The notes under the pieces are model-generated. The model did no database searches. It was not told the origin of the DNA and saw nothing but the letters and a program-made list of their open reading frames with translations. DNA of 64,000 nucleotides, from the NCBI RefSeq assembly GCF_027580225.2, contig NC_073340.2, positions 35,560,001 to 35,624,000 of the forward strand, given 5' to 3'. Source of the DNA: Misgurnus anguillicaudatus. Lineage: Eukaryota > Chordata > Actinopteri > Cypriniformes > Cobitidae. The stretch's first letter is position 1, and every line of letters starts with the position of its first letter. The translations under genes and the position numbers were made by a program. This document shows, one piece after another, positions 13,686-26,600 of the stretch.

Positions 13686-14408
13686 AGGAATAGTCTACTC
13701 GTTTTCAATTTTAAAATATGTTATTACCTTAACTAAGAATTGTTGATGCATCCCTCTATCATCTGTGTGCGTGCACGTAAGGGCTGGAGCGCGCTGCGAC
13801 GCTTCGATAGCAATTAGCTTAGCCCCATTCATTCAATGGTACCATTTAGAGATAAAGTTAGAAGTGAGCAAACACATCAACGTTTTTCCTATTTAAGACG
13901 AGTAGTTATACGAGCAAGTTTGGTGGTACAAAATAAAACATAGCGCTTTTCTAAGCGGTTTTAAAAGAGGAACTATATTTTATGGCGTAATAGCACTTTT
14001 GGGAGTACTTCGACTCGGCGCAGTAACACCCTCCCTCTACCATTATGAGAGTGAGAAGGGGAGCGGACTTTTCAGGCGAGTCAAAGTACTCCCAAAAGTG
14101 CTATTACGCCATAAAATATAGTTCCTCTTTTAAATCCGCTTAGAAAAGTGCTACGTTTTATTTTGTACCACCAAACTTGCTCGTATAACTACTTGTCTTA
14201 AATAGAAGTGACCAAACACATCTACGTTTTTCCTAACTTTATCTCTAAATGGTACCATTGAATGAATGGGGCTAAGCTAAATGCTATCGAAGCGTCGCAG
14301 CGCACTCCAGCGCTTACGTGCACGCACACAGATGATAGAGGGATGTATCAACAATTCTTAGTTAAGGTAATAACATATTTTAATATTGAAAATGAGTAGA
14401 CTATTCCT
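13686..14408. mobile_element. 723-bp palindromic TTAA-type MITE
   Basis: Two long arms (roughly 13686-14025 and 14070-14408) pair almost throughout, with a loop of about 45 bp. The ends are AGGAATAGTCTACTC and its inverse, each flanked by TTAA (13682-13685 and 14409-14412), as in piggyBac/Kolobok-type insertions. No transposase. One arm has a 28-bp block in reversed orientation (see findings). Confidence 0.88.
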
Positions 14409-14447
14409 TTAACGCTTACACCTGTGTAAATGTACCGTTAAGCCTTG

Positions 14448-14960
14448 CACTGTAAAAAAAATCAACATTTTTTTTATTATGTCAACTTATTACAAGTCGA
14501 AAGTTAAAATAAAGTATAGATAAATACTCAAAAGCCAAGTTTTACAGAAAGGGCCATTAATATACCGTTAATAACGGTAACTATAAAAACTAAAGTTTTA
14601 AAAATTATTTTATATTAAAGAGAATAGTTCAGTAACACAACTCAGTTCACACCACAACTATAACAATAAAAATATAATGAACAATATCATTGGGATCATT
14701 TTCTAGATTAGATTACACAAACCACTTCACTGCTTAGAGTTACGCAAACATGGCGTGTTAAGGACATCTGCTAGTTATACCTGCTGTGTAAATGCCACAA
14801 GAATAGCACATTTATATGTTAATGACATGTGAACAATTAGCGTTTTATTAAAATGATGTCAAATCAACATATATTTTTTATGTTTCTTTAACTTAACAAA
14901 TTAAGTTAAAAATAACGTTTGTTATTAAGTTATGTCAACTTATTACAAGTCGAAACTTGA
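14448..14960 (+). repeat. CACTGTAAAAAA-type dispersed repeat, partial
   Basis: Begins CACTGTAAAAAAA and contains two direct copies of TATGTCAACTTATTACAAG (about 14478-14496 and 14931-14949). It resembles the CACTG-ended elements elsewhere in the window, but no right terminus could be fixed. Confidence 0.4.
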
Positions 14961-15245
14961 AAAAGTATTAAATTGACTTCATAAATATGTCCTCGTTGGT
15001 GTCATATGACCTCCGCCAGTGATCTGACCTTTCTTTGTAAGCGCCGGTGTGCGTACACTCATAGAAAACAATGTGTTCGATTTTTTTAGAATGGCGCTAA
15101 GCTAAGCTGCGTGTCCGGTGTGTGACCCCCTTTAGATTAGATTAAGCAAGCAGTTATTGAGCAGACTGGTAAATTGCTAATATTATTCAAATCATTTATT
15201 TTGTAATATAATTGAAATAAAAAGTCTGTATTACACTTACAAGCA

Positions 15246-16160
15246 CTTTAACCTAATTAGGGTCGATGCACTTTACTCTCTAAGTCAACAGGACTCACAA
15301 TAGCATTATATGCAAATTTTGTGCATTCAGAAGAATGATTATACCTGTCAAGCAAAGAATTTATTTTTTATTTACATAACACACCAAACTTCAAACATCA
15401 GTAACTTTAAAACAAAAAAATCAAGGCTACTACTTTATCTTTAAAAAGACATTATGTCCATTTTGTAAACACAAAGAGGTCCAAAATACTCATAAATGTA
15501 AATGTTCAGTACAATTAAAGCTTTTGATCCTTTGAGTTTACATTGGCACTCCTTTTATGTGACATTAATTAGTTATGAATTAATAGAACATTAAAGTGTT
15601 ACAAAACCCTTAATATATTCTGACATTTTTGATTGGGTGGATCACTGGCACACCTGATCTTATGAAGCCTCACCCTTCATTTAAAGGTGCAGTGTGTACA
15701 TTTTAGCGGCATCTAGGGGTGAGGCTGCAAATTGCAACCAACAACACAGTTCACAGCTCACCCCTTGCTTTTGAAACGCATAGAAAAGCTACGGTAGCCG
15801 ACATAGGAAAAACATGTCATTGTTGGAGACAACTTAATAAAAAAGTTTGCCCGTTAAGAGGTTCTGTAGAAACATGGCGGCACAAAATGGCGTCTTCATT
15901 GTAAAAGGACCCTCGGTGTATGTAGATAAAAACATCTCATTCTAAAGTAATAAACACATAAAAGTTCATTATGAAAGGTCTTTATACACCCCTGATAATA
16001 TAGTTTTGTATATTATTTTGCATTTCTGTCAAGAGACCCTTCTAAAAATTACACACTGCACCTTTAAATCATAAAAATATGAGAACACTTTGTTGTTATA
16101 AGAAGTCTCTTTTTTAAGAAGTTTTTTAAGAAGTGCTCTGTTCATCTTATCCTCAAATCA
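15246..16160 (+). repeat. Diverged segmental duplicate, copy 2 (filled site)
   Basis: Paralogue of 12476-12980, interrupted by a MITE at 15685-16063. Both flanks line up with copy 1: CCTCACCCTTCAT before the insertion and ATCATAAAAATATGA after it. Confidence 0.75.
15685..16063. mobile_element. 379-bp TTAA-type MITE with documented empty site
   Basis: Inverted ends AGGTGCAGTGTGTA and its near-inverse TTACACACTGCACCT are flanked by TTAA at 15681-15684 and 16064-16067. The paralogous segment at 12897-12900 has a single TTAA and no insertion, which supports the borders apart from one extra T on the left. The short open frame inside (15719-15904) is not recognised. Confidence 0.88.
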
Positions 16161-16667
16161 GATGAGACTGATACATGTTGCCACCAGGGGGCAGTGTAAA
16201 CATTTTAAAAATAAAGCTGACATAAGTTAAGCTATTTTCAAGTTTACTTTATTCAACTCAGCACTAGTCAAGATTTAAAAAAAAAAAAAAACATTAAAAT
16301 TACTTGTAAATCCACATTTAATTTAAGGCAACCAGGATTTGTTTTACGGTTTTACAGATAATCAAATCACTCAGCTTCCTTTTGAATTTTCTAAGAGTTC
16401 TCACTAATGAATAAATTAATAGGCAATGACTTATACTCTTCATCTTTCTAAAAACAGTATGCCTGTCACCAAACCGTGTTTTCAGTAGTTACTGATGGTA
16501 AACTGCTGCTCTCGCAATATTTTTTCTGTCAACACAGAGATGGATGTGTGTGAGCAGATCAGTAGTTTCTAAAATACGCAAACCAGCTCTTCTGGCAAAC
16601 AACATCCAGGCATTTTCAAAGTCAGTCAAATCAACTTCAAATCCTCATTCTGATGCTTGATTTAAAC

Positions 16668-16673
16668 TTTATT
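16668..16673 (-). terminator. Polyadenylation signal of the D8C-ZP gene
   Basis: AATAAA on the minus strand about 175 bp downstream of the stop codon (16849-16851); the only good candidate in that interval. Confidence 0.55.
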
Positions 16674-16848
16674 CATGTTTTTAACAGAAAAACTTGGAAA
16701 AATATGAAAATTCACAATCAAATTAAATCTTATTTCATCACACTGTGCTAGTGTAAAAGAAAACAAAATCAGAGATAACAGATATGACAAATCAAATGTT
16801 AAGCTATAGAAACTTTTAAAATTAGAAATTGAGCATTGTGGAGACATC

Positions 16849-19431
16849 CTAGAAGATGATGCAGGCACTCAGGAGTGAAACCAGCAGTATCATCAAACAA
16901 CCAGTCAGACCTGGAGCTCCGGACACTCGCACTAATTCTGGAGCCCAATTCTCTGTGAATAGGATTCAGTGCATTATTAAATTACAACACACAAATTAAT
17001 AAGACTTTAAAATAAAACAGTCCTCATATATCTGTAAACGTAGCGTTAAGGATATTAAAGCAAATGGTTACCGGCATTTCCATCAGACCAGACAAAAGGA
17101 CCCATTGATATAGAAGAACTGTCATAAAAGTCCAGAGACCTGCCGACCCTCTGGTGATATCCAGAGACACAGTCCTAAAAGATTGAAAATGTCAGATAAT
17201 TAAAATATTGAAGATTTCCATACAGTGAGAGCACATATTAAAGAGTATTAAAATTATTTAAACTCATTGGTATTAGTATTTATTGGTGTATAATCTATTA
17301 GTTTATTATATAACCCAATTTTTCTTCAAAAGCAACTGTATTTTGGAAAAGAATTTGTGTAAAAAATACCACTTAAAAATACCAAAAAAATAACATTAAA
17401 AACAACTCCATACCACAAAAAATAAATTTCTCTGGACAAAAATATGTTTAAAATATATGCTAAATACATCTTTAAGTGGCTCATACAGCAAAAAAATATA
17501 TTTTAAATATAATTTCAAACATTTTTCAAAATGTACAAAAATGGCCAAAAAATAATGTTAATACATGTTTATTACATGTTAAATTCATTTTTATACATTA
17601 TATGTCTAATCATATTTCTTTGGAAAATATATTTTTGTCCATTTTTTTGTATATTTTTAAATATTTGTAAAATTATATTTGAAAATATATTTTTGCTGTA
17701 TGCGGTGTTATATTACCCTGCCACTTTAAGAGTGCATGGATCCAATATACTGTTACACATGTTTTATTTCTCAACTGCTTATATTCACTTAAGAGGTAGC
17801 GTAACAGCCTGTGTTTACAATGATAGTCACAATATTTTTGATAATTTTGTGTAAATATGTCAGTTCAAGGGCAAGAAAGCATGAGCTTAGTTGGCATTTG
17901 CACGTGCTTTCTGAAGCCTTGAGATGCGGCTTTCTGGGGATGTGTGTCAACGCACACATGAAACTCTTTAAATAGCGAATTAGTAGCTCATAAAAGTCCA
18001 GTAGCTGTTACGTGTCTTCGTGTCTTCTTGTGCCTAAATATAACAACAAAGCATAAAAGCGTGTGAAAATGATTAACATTTGTGATGATGCAGCTACATT
18101 GCCCTGTGTGTTGTGTTTGAACAAGTTGCAGAGGTGACATAACTTCACAGGGTCTGTCTCTCTCTTTTTTTACTTGCCTTTCGTGGCTTACTCTCACACG
18201 GGGCCCAGATGCATTCTCAGGTATTAAAATTTGGTACCGATTAATTTAATGTGAATCAGTACGCATTAGTACCAACATAATTCGGCTGGTGCTCTTAAAA
18301 GTACCAAGCTTGGTACCCAACCCTAATTTTGTGTAAATTATTTTGTAAACTCACAGCTGAGCAGGAATTGTTTGCCAGAAGACAAAGATGAACAGCACAG
18401 TGCAGGTAAACTTTAGTGGAGTTTGAGTTGAAGACGAACATCCTGAAGGAGAAACGGCTGGATGTTGTGACACCATTCTGAAGAAGCTTTACTGTGTTAT
18501 CATGTGGATTTGGACACCTGATGATAAGGAGGATTATTTATTTAACCCTTTAAATGTCTTTAAACACGTTACAGCAAACACAAAGAAATGTTTGTCTCTT
18601 ACTCTCCAGTGATGAGATCCCAGCGCAGACTGTAATCTGGATCATTCACAGGTGTAGCCCAACATGTGTCAATCACTGTGACTAACTGTCGACTGTCAAC
18701 CCCATCAACACGAACCTCAACAAAAATCTTCTGGTTGAGTTTTGCATTCACACTACCATTGAAGGGCTGAGAGAACCCAACATCCTCATATGGGATCATT
18801 CGGACCTGATACATCCCTTCACCAGCAGGAAGGTGCTTGTGCACAACGCTGAGAAAATAAGATATAATTCAATATAGTTGTGTATTATTCTTTTGTATTG
18901 ATTGTCTTTTATATATGTAGCCAGTAGAAATAAAGTCTGACCTCTCCAGTGGGTTGATTTCTATCATAGAAAGTGTTTGGGTTTGGGGGTAAACACAGCT
19001 GAAAGATATCTGCAGAATCCTCTCTCTGCTGATGAGACCTTCAGATAATCCTGGTGCTCCCAAAATAAAGTTCTCATAGATGATATGAGTGCCATTGGCC
19101 TGTGCATCACAAACATAGTTTTAGTCAGAAAATTATAAAAAAAAAATTTAGACTGAAAAAATTGTGAAAAGGCTTTATTTCATTTATGAAAGTTATTAAG
19201 TTATAATTTAAGTGTATTTGAACAGTATGTAGATATTGAATCTTACCATAAGATTTGTACCACAGGTGTGTCCATTGTTATCAAAACTAAACTCCACTCG
19301 GCCATTCTGGATGACTCCTCTGCAGCTGGGATCATTGAGATGCAGGCCATCAGCTGAAAAACCAGCTTCAAAGAGCTGACAGCGAGATATAGATATAGAT
19401 CCTGTACTGCTCTCACAGGTTTCAAAGAAAT
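16849..19431 (-). CDS. ZP module and C-terminal tail of the D8C-ZP gene
   Basis: Six exons. ZP-N: CESSTGSISISRCQLFEAGF, HLNDPSCRG, FSFDNNGHTCGT. Linker and ZP-C: SFSCVYPQTQTLS, GMYQVRMIPYED, TVIDTCWATPVNDP, LQNGVTTSSRFSFRMFVF, VYLHCAVHLC. The exon at 17072-17174 holds RVGR followed by SLDF, a plausible proprotein cleavage site, then MGPFVW, which fits the external hydrophobic patch that is shed to allow polymerisation. The last exon ends in a hydrophobic stretch (CLMILLVSLLSACIIF, stop) with nothing cytosolic after it, as expected for a GPI signal. The C-terminal reading is inferred from composition. Confidence 0.9.
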
Positions 19432-22400
19432 CTGAGACGTAAAAACTGATCATCAGTATACTGTACATGAATATCAGATGACGTCACTCACTTCTCAAAC
19501 TTGTCTGCCGCCATCTTGAGTACCTGATTCGGCAAGATCGATACATCAGTCTATGTGTTTCTGTAGGCCTACTTTGTTTTACATCAAATATTACATCAAC
19601 AATCATAAATTTAGCATTTTTTGAAAGCTAAAACACTCAAGATTCATGTTCTGAGCTTGTTTTTGCCATCAATTAACTGAAGTGAAAAGGATTAAATGAA
19701 ATGCAGACGGACAGCATATTAATATGAATGTCGGTACTCACATATTTTGCCATATGGTTCTGATAATTTCTGACAAATCCAAAAAACTTCAGCATAGATT
19801 GCAACGTAAGGGTCCACTCTTCAAAATGCATCCCACATTTGAATCCAAAACAACAAAAAATAGGGAAAAATCCCGCAAGATCCTCATTTGTTTACATGCG
19901 CGCGATGTGGTAAGCGAGAGATGCCTTTGACTTAATGCGGCGCTGAAAGAAATGATAGGCGGATGACGTCAAAGTACAGCGAGAGCGAGTTGAAACTAGA
20001 ATTCTTCGTATGATTTCTCGATCACTCTGGTGTTACTTTAACGTCATTCGTCTGTCATTTCTTTCGGTGCCGCATGAAGCCGAACAAGCCTAATGGTCAT
20101 TTTGCTCACCTTCGCTTTTGACTGGATGAAGCCAAAATGAAGCCATCGATTGCCTATCCAGCAAAGTTTTGATGGGGATAGTAACCAATCATAAAACGAT
20201 TACAAATATTCAACTTACGTCAGTAAAATAAACTTCTGCACAGATGTGCGCATAGCGGGCCGACTAGCCTCTCACAGAGCCGTTGAGAAACGTCTCCACA
20301 AACTAGATAACCTCCATTGTGGAGCATTGACTGCAGATGACTTTGTGTTGAGAGTGTTTTGGAAAAGGTGATAAGGAGCACAATCGAGGTGCAAAAATAC
20401 CCGACTGTGTAAACATGAAATTGCGTCGCAGAGTTGCACCAGATGTTGGAGTTGCACTCAGAAAGTAAGTTTGTATTGTTATGTTCATCATATATTTATA
20501 GTTTTTGCTTCATGTTAGCTGTTTTTGATTATACAAATAACAGTGGAGATGACTAAGGGCTCAGTCACACCAAAAGCGTTTATGGCAGTTGCAGGCGCCT
20601 TTTTTGAATGATATTCTATGGGCAGGGCGCGTTTGCGCGCTGTTTATGCGCGTCGAGCGCCTTGCGGTTTTCTGCCGCCTGCCGCGCACGCGTTTTTGAA
20701 GGAGCGCTGAGAGCGGAGGAGCGCCTGACGTCATTCGCGTCTTCCATTGTCCAATCGAATGAGGGGAGAGGCGGGCCTTACGTTGTGGCGAGGGAAGTTT
20801 ACAGTTGCTTTGAAGAACCGGACTCCACTCGCTCACTCTCTCCTGCGTGTTTGTGCTCCTCTTATCCTCAAACAAGGTCAGAGCAAGCGCCCTATTTTTA
20901 AAGTTTCTGCTAATATGACAGTTAACAGCAAAAGAGCGCTCACGCTTCAATATTTGATTGACAAGACAGCTGACTCGGTGGTTGCTTAGCAATATGAAAA
21001 GCCGCGCTGCACTGCTCTTTTTTAAAAAAGGCAGTGCGTCGCGCCTTGCGTTTGCAAGCGTTTAAAGCGCTTTTGGTGTGACTGAGCCCTAAGACACGAA
21101 TTTTACATGCTCATTTTTTATGACATGATATGTAAATGCATCATATTTATGGCTATAAGAATATAATGCATAGAATATCCAAACTAAAAACAAGAAAGTA
21201 AGATATGTGGGTGAAAATATGCTGTAAATCGTAGCAAACTAGCCAGTACTCAGTGGGTACTCAAGATGGAGGCAGTCAACTGGAAAAAGAGCAGATGACG
21301 TATAAGGTCACATGACTGATAATTATTTTAGAAATTGTAAAGGAATGATTTTAAACCAAAAGAGTCAGGATCAGATCTGATTTGGTAGTCTTTGCAGAAA
21401 CAGCAATAAACACCGTACATCTCTCCACACCATTCATCTTCAGTACAGTTGAGCTTAGAACAGGGATCTCTCTCAGCTAAGAAGAAAACAGATAAAATAG
21501 ATTGTGGTGTTAACACATAGACACATGACAAATTTTGTGTCCCCTGATTTAATATACATTGGGTCCCAAACATAAAATCTTTACAAAACAAAAGTCTTTA
21601 ATGTTATGTGTTTGGGTTTAGAGGTAAATGACATTGAGAGTTATGGTTAAAAGTCCCAAACTCAGACACACCAGTGCTGAGTTTGTTTTTTGCCTTGTCA
21701 TGTCTTGTTTCACCTTGTCACTATGGCTACCATTGTTTCTTACCCTACATCACGCACCTCCCTCTTGTTTGTCATTAGCTATTCTGTGTATAAAATGGGA
21801 TCAAAATTTCACTATACCCCTAAATAGTGCAATATTTGAGGGGACAGTCCTTTGTAGTTATGTCTGAAACTGTAGTGATCATTATCGAGTGCACTTATTT
21901 AATCCCATAATGCACGTGCCAAATAAACTTCCGTGTCTCGACACAAGATGTTTGTGGTGTTTTCCAATGATGGTGTTTATGCCTTGTCTGCTTTGGAGTT
22001 CATGTTATTTTCTTGCATGGATGCAAGATATAAAGATAACTTTTGATCAGCTACCGGTCAAAGTCCTTAAGGGACCTGATTTCAAAAAGGTCTCAATTTC
22101 TCATGACATCTGCATTAGGAAAAGATTATAAGTCCAATTTTCTAACCATTTAGCCACATCTTCCTCCAAGTAACCAATAGCAACTATATTTTATTTATTT
22201 CCACACTTCTACTTTGATCACCCATACGGTAAGGCGCACCCCAAACTTTACAAAACAGTCAGTTGTAACAGTCACAAAGCTGTCACATTGTTTTTGTTGT
22301 AATTTTACCACTCAGAATGAGGGGGCAACAGTGGGTTATACTCCCACGTTTAAATGTGGGTAGAGTTGAGCAAGTCAGATCTGTAATGGATGAGTAAGCA

Positions 22401-23519
22401 TGGCTTATGACTCCATACATACACTTGGGGTGCGTTCCACTCCAGTTTTAGACACGCACTCATGAACTTCCCTAAACACTTCCCCTCGGGGGAATCCCTG
22501 TTGCCATTTTAAAGTGCATTCCACTTTGTCAAGTGGACGAGGGAAGTTTGTATGGACAGACCCTCGCTTCCTCGATTTTGACTGAGGGAGCGAGTCTACT
22601 TCATATGTACACTTCAGGCAGCTCCATATCCCACAATGCATCACGATTGTGATGTCACTTCAGCAACTCGCACTTTGCACATGGAGGGGGCGGTCTCCAC
22701 TTTCCATGTGATCAAGGGCTTAGGGCGATCCATTTGAACTTACTTCAAGTGTTTCAGCAGTAGTGGGCACTCATACAGCGTAAGCAATGACGTACATCTG
22801 AGTGAACGAGAGCAGGTCATAAAAAAACGAACTGGAATGCAGGGTTGGTCCTGGTTGAGAAACTTTGAGATTTCTGCTCAATCACATTTTGTGGGAATTA
22901 TCATATTGTTCATATCCATGTGTTCAACATGACCTGTATCAGAAAGGACTATAAAGCAGGATTTGACCTCTGTAAATTAGTGATGGGAAATGAAGCCTCG
23001 AATGAAACACATATACTTCCCTTACTGTTTCGACCATGATTCAAATTCTCAAAGAGGGAAATTCAGATGAATATTAATATTGTGTGTACAAATAAAGCTT
23101 AGAGAACATGTGTGTGAATGGTCAATATAATAAATGTATTTACTCATTCAAGTGGCAATAAATTAATGTATGAGTTAATATTCGAGAACGGCTTACCACT
23201 TCGTGGCTGAGTTGCTGTTGATTCCAATTGCTTTCATTTTGTCATAATATTACTATTATAATATTACAGTTGAACATGGAATATTTAGTAGTGAGGAAAT
23301 TTCACAAAACTTCTTATCGCAACCTATCACTGTACCACGCTTGAATTCACTGAGCTTTTGAGAACAACCTATTATTTCACAAATGTTTGTAAAAGGCACA
23401 TGAAAACACCATAAAAGTGACTGGAACACCGGAATTCAATGATTTGGAGGGGTGTCCCAAAACTTGGCTATATACTGTAGTGTATGTCTGACTGGAAAAG
23501 CTGCTTACAGAGCGCATGG

Positions 23520-23603
<84 letters not shown>

Positions 23604-26600
23604 ACAAACACACACACACACGCTGTTTTTATAAACTTTTCATGTATCTCAATAAGTTCCCCAGCTTGTGAATCAGTCTGTGAATCCCAATCGGAAGTGA
23701 TTATCCCTATGCCCTTCGAAGATCAGAGCTCTTAAATGTAAACTTCCAAGGGAGTACCGCAACAACATTGTGTGGATAACACTTGGCGAATAAAGCCATG
23801 AAAACAATAATTTTCAGCATATGTTTACACGTCTCTCCTCACCTTAAAAGGATGCAAAAACTCTGTTTGGAACTTCAGGTAAGGATACTGGCTCTCTGGG
23901 ACAGTTGATAATTTATTTTCCCACTGATATTTATAAGTAGTACACAGAAAGATCTCTTTGATTTATTAAAAAACTATAATAATATAATAACATATAATAA
24001 CTATAATAATATAATAACAAATAATTATTCTGTTTTATGTAGTACTGACAAGTACAAAGTCCAGAAATGTTAAGATTAAATTGAAAATCAGTTTCATATA
24101 TAGTAATGGAAATTGACTTACATTCGCCAAAAAAATAGCAACAAAAATACTAAATATGAATAAAAGAAACAAATAATAGATTCATGAGACCAAAGACTGC
24201 TGGTTTGATCAACCCCAAACAAATAAAATCAAATTTTTGACCATCGGTCAAAAGATACCTCAGATACCTCAGAGCCGGCATCAAATTGAAGCAAACACTG
24301 ACACCCACTGGTCACACTGGAACTCACATGTCTGATTTTAAAAACCACAATTATACAATATTATAGATATATATTCTTATTACACATTATATTTAAATTA
24401 AGATGCTTTTTCTTGATGAGCAAACGACCCAAAAAATAAGGCGTTTTTAGACCAAAAATATAAACAATTAGTTCAGTTTGTGAATAAAACGAGCAAAAAA
24501 AATAATAATCTGCCAATGGGGTAAGCAAAAAATCTTGAACATTTTTCTTAAACACTAAATTATATAAATTATAGAGGAAGTAGGTTACTTTACCAGTGAT
24601 TGTGATCGGTGGAGTAATTGTTTTTCCGGGCAGAGTCTCTGCTGTCGTCTGTATTGCTGGAGGCAGTGTGGTGTTGCCTGGGACTTCTGTGATCAGGATC
24701 ATGTTTGTATTAATGTCATATTATAAAAAAGCTAAATAGTTACATGCAGATGAGTAAATTTTCTACCTGCACAGTAAGCAGAACAGAATATTGGTCTGAC
24801 AAATTCATAAACATAGTAATTTCCTGGACAGGCTTTTACTTGTATGGGATGAAATTTCCAACCACAGCAGCCGTCCCATCCAGACATACAAACATGTTGT
24901 CTGACCACTCCATCTTCCAGCTTTGGATGAGCTCCATTGAGCCACAGTGGGAAATAAGTGCCACACATATCCTGAGCGACACATGATTCTGACATCTGAG
25001 CATTCTGACCATTGAGGAAAAGTCTGTACCAGCCATTAACATTACGAACACATTTGTCATAGTTGTAATTGTTATAGTTATGTACAGAATAATTAGTAGC
25101 TCTCCAGGGTTCATCCAGACTGGTGTAGTGTTCACAGGGGTCAACACTTGGAGTGCTGAATGGAACTATAATATAGACATAAAAAAAGAGTCAATTGGGG
25201 GAAATAAGTATTGAACACGTCAGCATTAATTAAACTCATAATCAAACACAGTCTCAGTGCAGCAATTGATGTGAAATTTTAACCAAACATTGATATAAAT
25301 AAAAAGTCAAAAGTTATGTCTAATAAACTGAAATGTCATGGCACACATGATTGAACACACTACAAAAAAGCAGTACATCAAGGCAAGGCAGCAGCTGATT
25401 TTACTACAGTAGTTCTGCCTCTTTCCTGTAAAAATGAGAATCAGGGGGTTGAGTGCATTTTGATAGGTTATAAAGAGGCTTACCTACCTCTGAACACAAG
25501 TATACAAACATCTCATGATTGGTAAAGGCAACAACTGCCCCAAGACCTTAGCAAGACCTTATGTTATGCTATGGCATTTACTTTATGTTTCTAAATGAAA
25601 CTTGGTTAGATGACAGCTGCAGTGCTACAGTCCTCAATGAATCAGCCCCACCCAACTTTACCTTTATAAGTGTCAGTAGAGCTATTAGAAGGGGTGGAGG
25701 AATAGCTGCTTTATTCAAAGATGCCTTTCAATGCAAGCAAGTGTTACTTGGTGATTACCAGTCTTTTGAATATTTGTGTATTGCTTTAAAAGGTACACCA
25801 CGCATTCTGTTTACAATTATTTATAGACCTCCCAAATCCTTACGGGGATCCCCAAAAAGACCATTAGACAGCTACAGCTCATACAAAACACTGCTGCCAG
25901 AATTCTGACCAGAACCAAAAAATCTGAGCACATTACTCCAGTCCTCAGGTCCTTACACTGGCTTCCTGTTACATTTAGAATAGATTTTAAAGTATTGTTA
26001 CTCGTTTATAAATCACTTCATGGCTTAGGACCCAAATACATGACAGATATGCTAAATGAATATAAACCTAACAGATTACTCAGATCATTAGGATCAGGTC
26101 AGTTAGAAATACCAAGGGTTCACTCAAAACAAGGTGCGTCAGCATTTAGTTATTATGCCACCTCTTGCTGGAATCAGCTTCCAGAAGAGATCAGATGTGC
26201 TTCAACAGTAAACACTTTTAAATCTAGATTAAAAACACATCTGTTTAACTGTGCATTTACTGAATGAGCACTGTGCTGCTTCACACTGACTGCACTTTTA
26301 ACTCAAGTCACTTTTACTTCTGTTTTATTCTTTTTAACATTTTAAAGTGTTTTTATTAAAATCACATTTATTTTCTTTAATTGTTATTCTAAATTTTCAT
26401 GTATCTTTGTTTTTATTGTGATTTTATTGTGTATCTATTATTTTTACATTTTCTTTTTTCTCTTTTTATATATTGTTTTCTCATTTCTATGTAAAGCACT
26501 TTGAATGACCTCTGTGTATGAAATGTGCTATACAAATAAACTTGCCTTGCCTTGCCTTGCCTTGCCTTTTCAATCCTATTCTTGGGGACCCACTGCTCTG

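Noticed and set aside
17476..17854. AT-rich open frames of 64 and 107 codons
   Set aside because: Composition (Ile, Phe, Tyr, Asn) follows the AT-rich MITE and there are no splice signals or motifs; part lies inside the inverted repeat.
23377..23735. Open frames of Cys-Val or Thr-His repeats on both strands
   Set aside because: They are translations of the CA/TG microsatellite, not genes.
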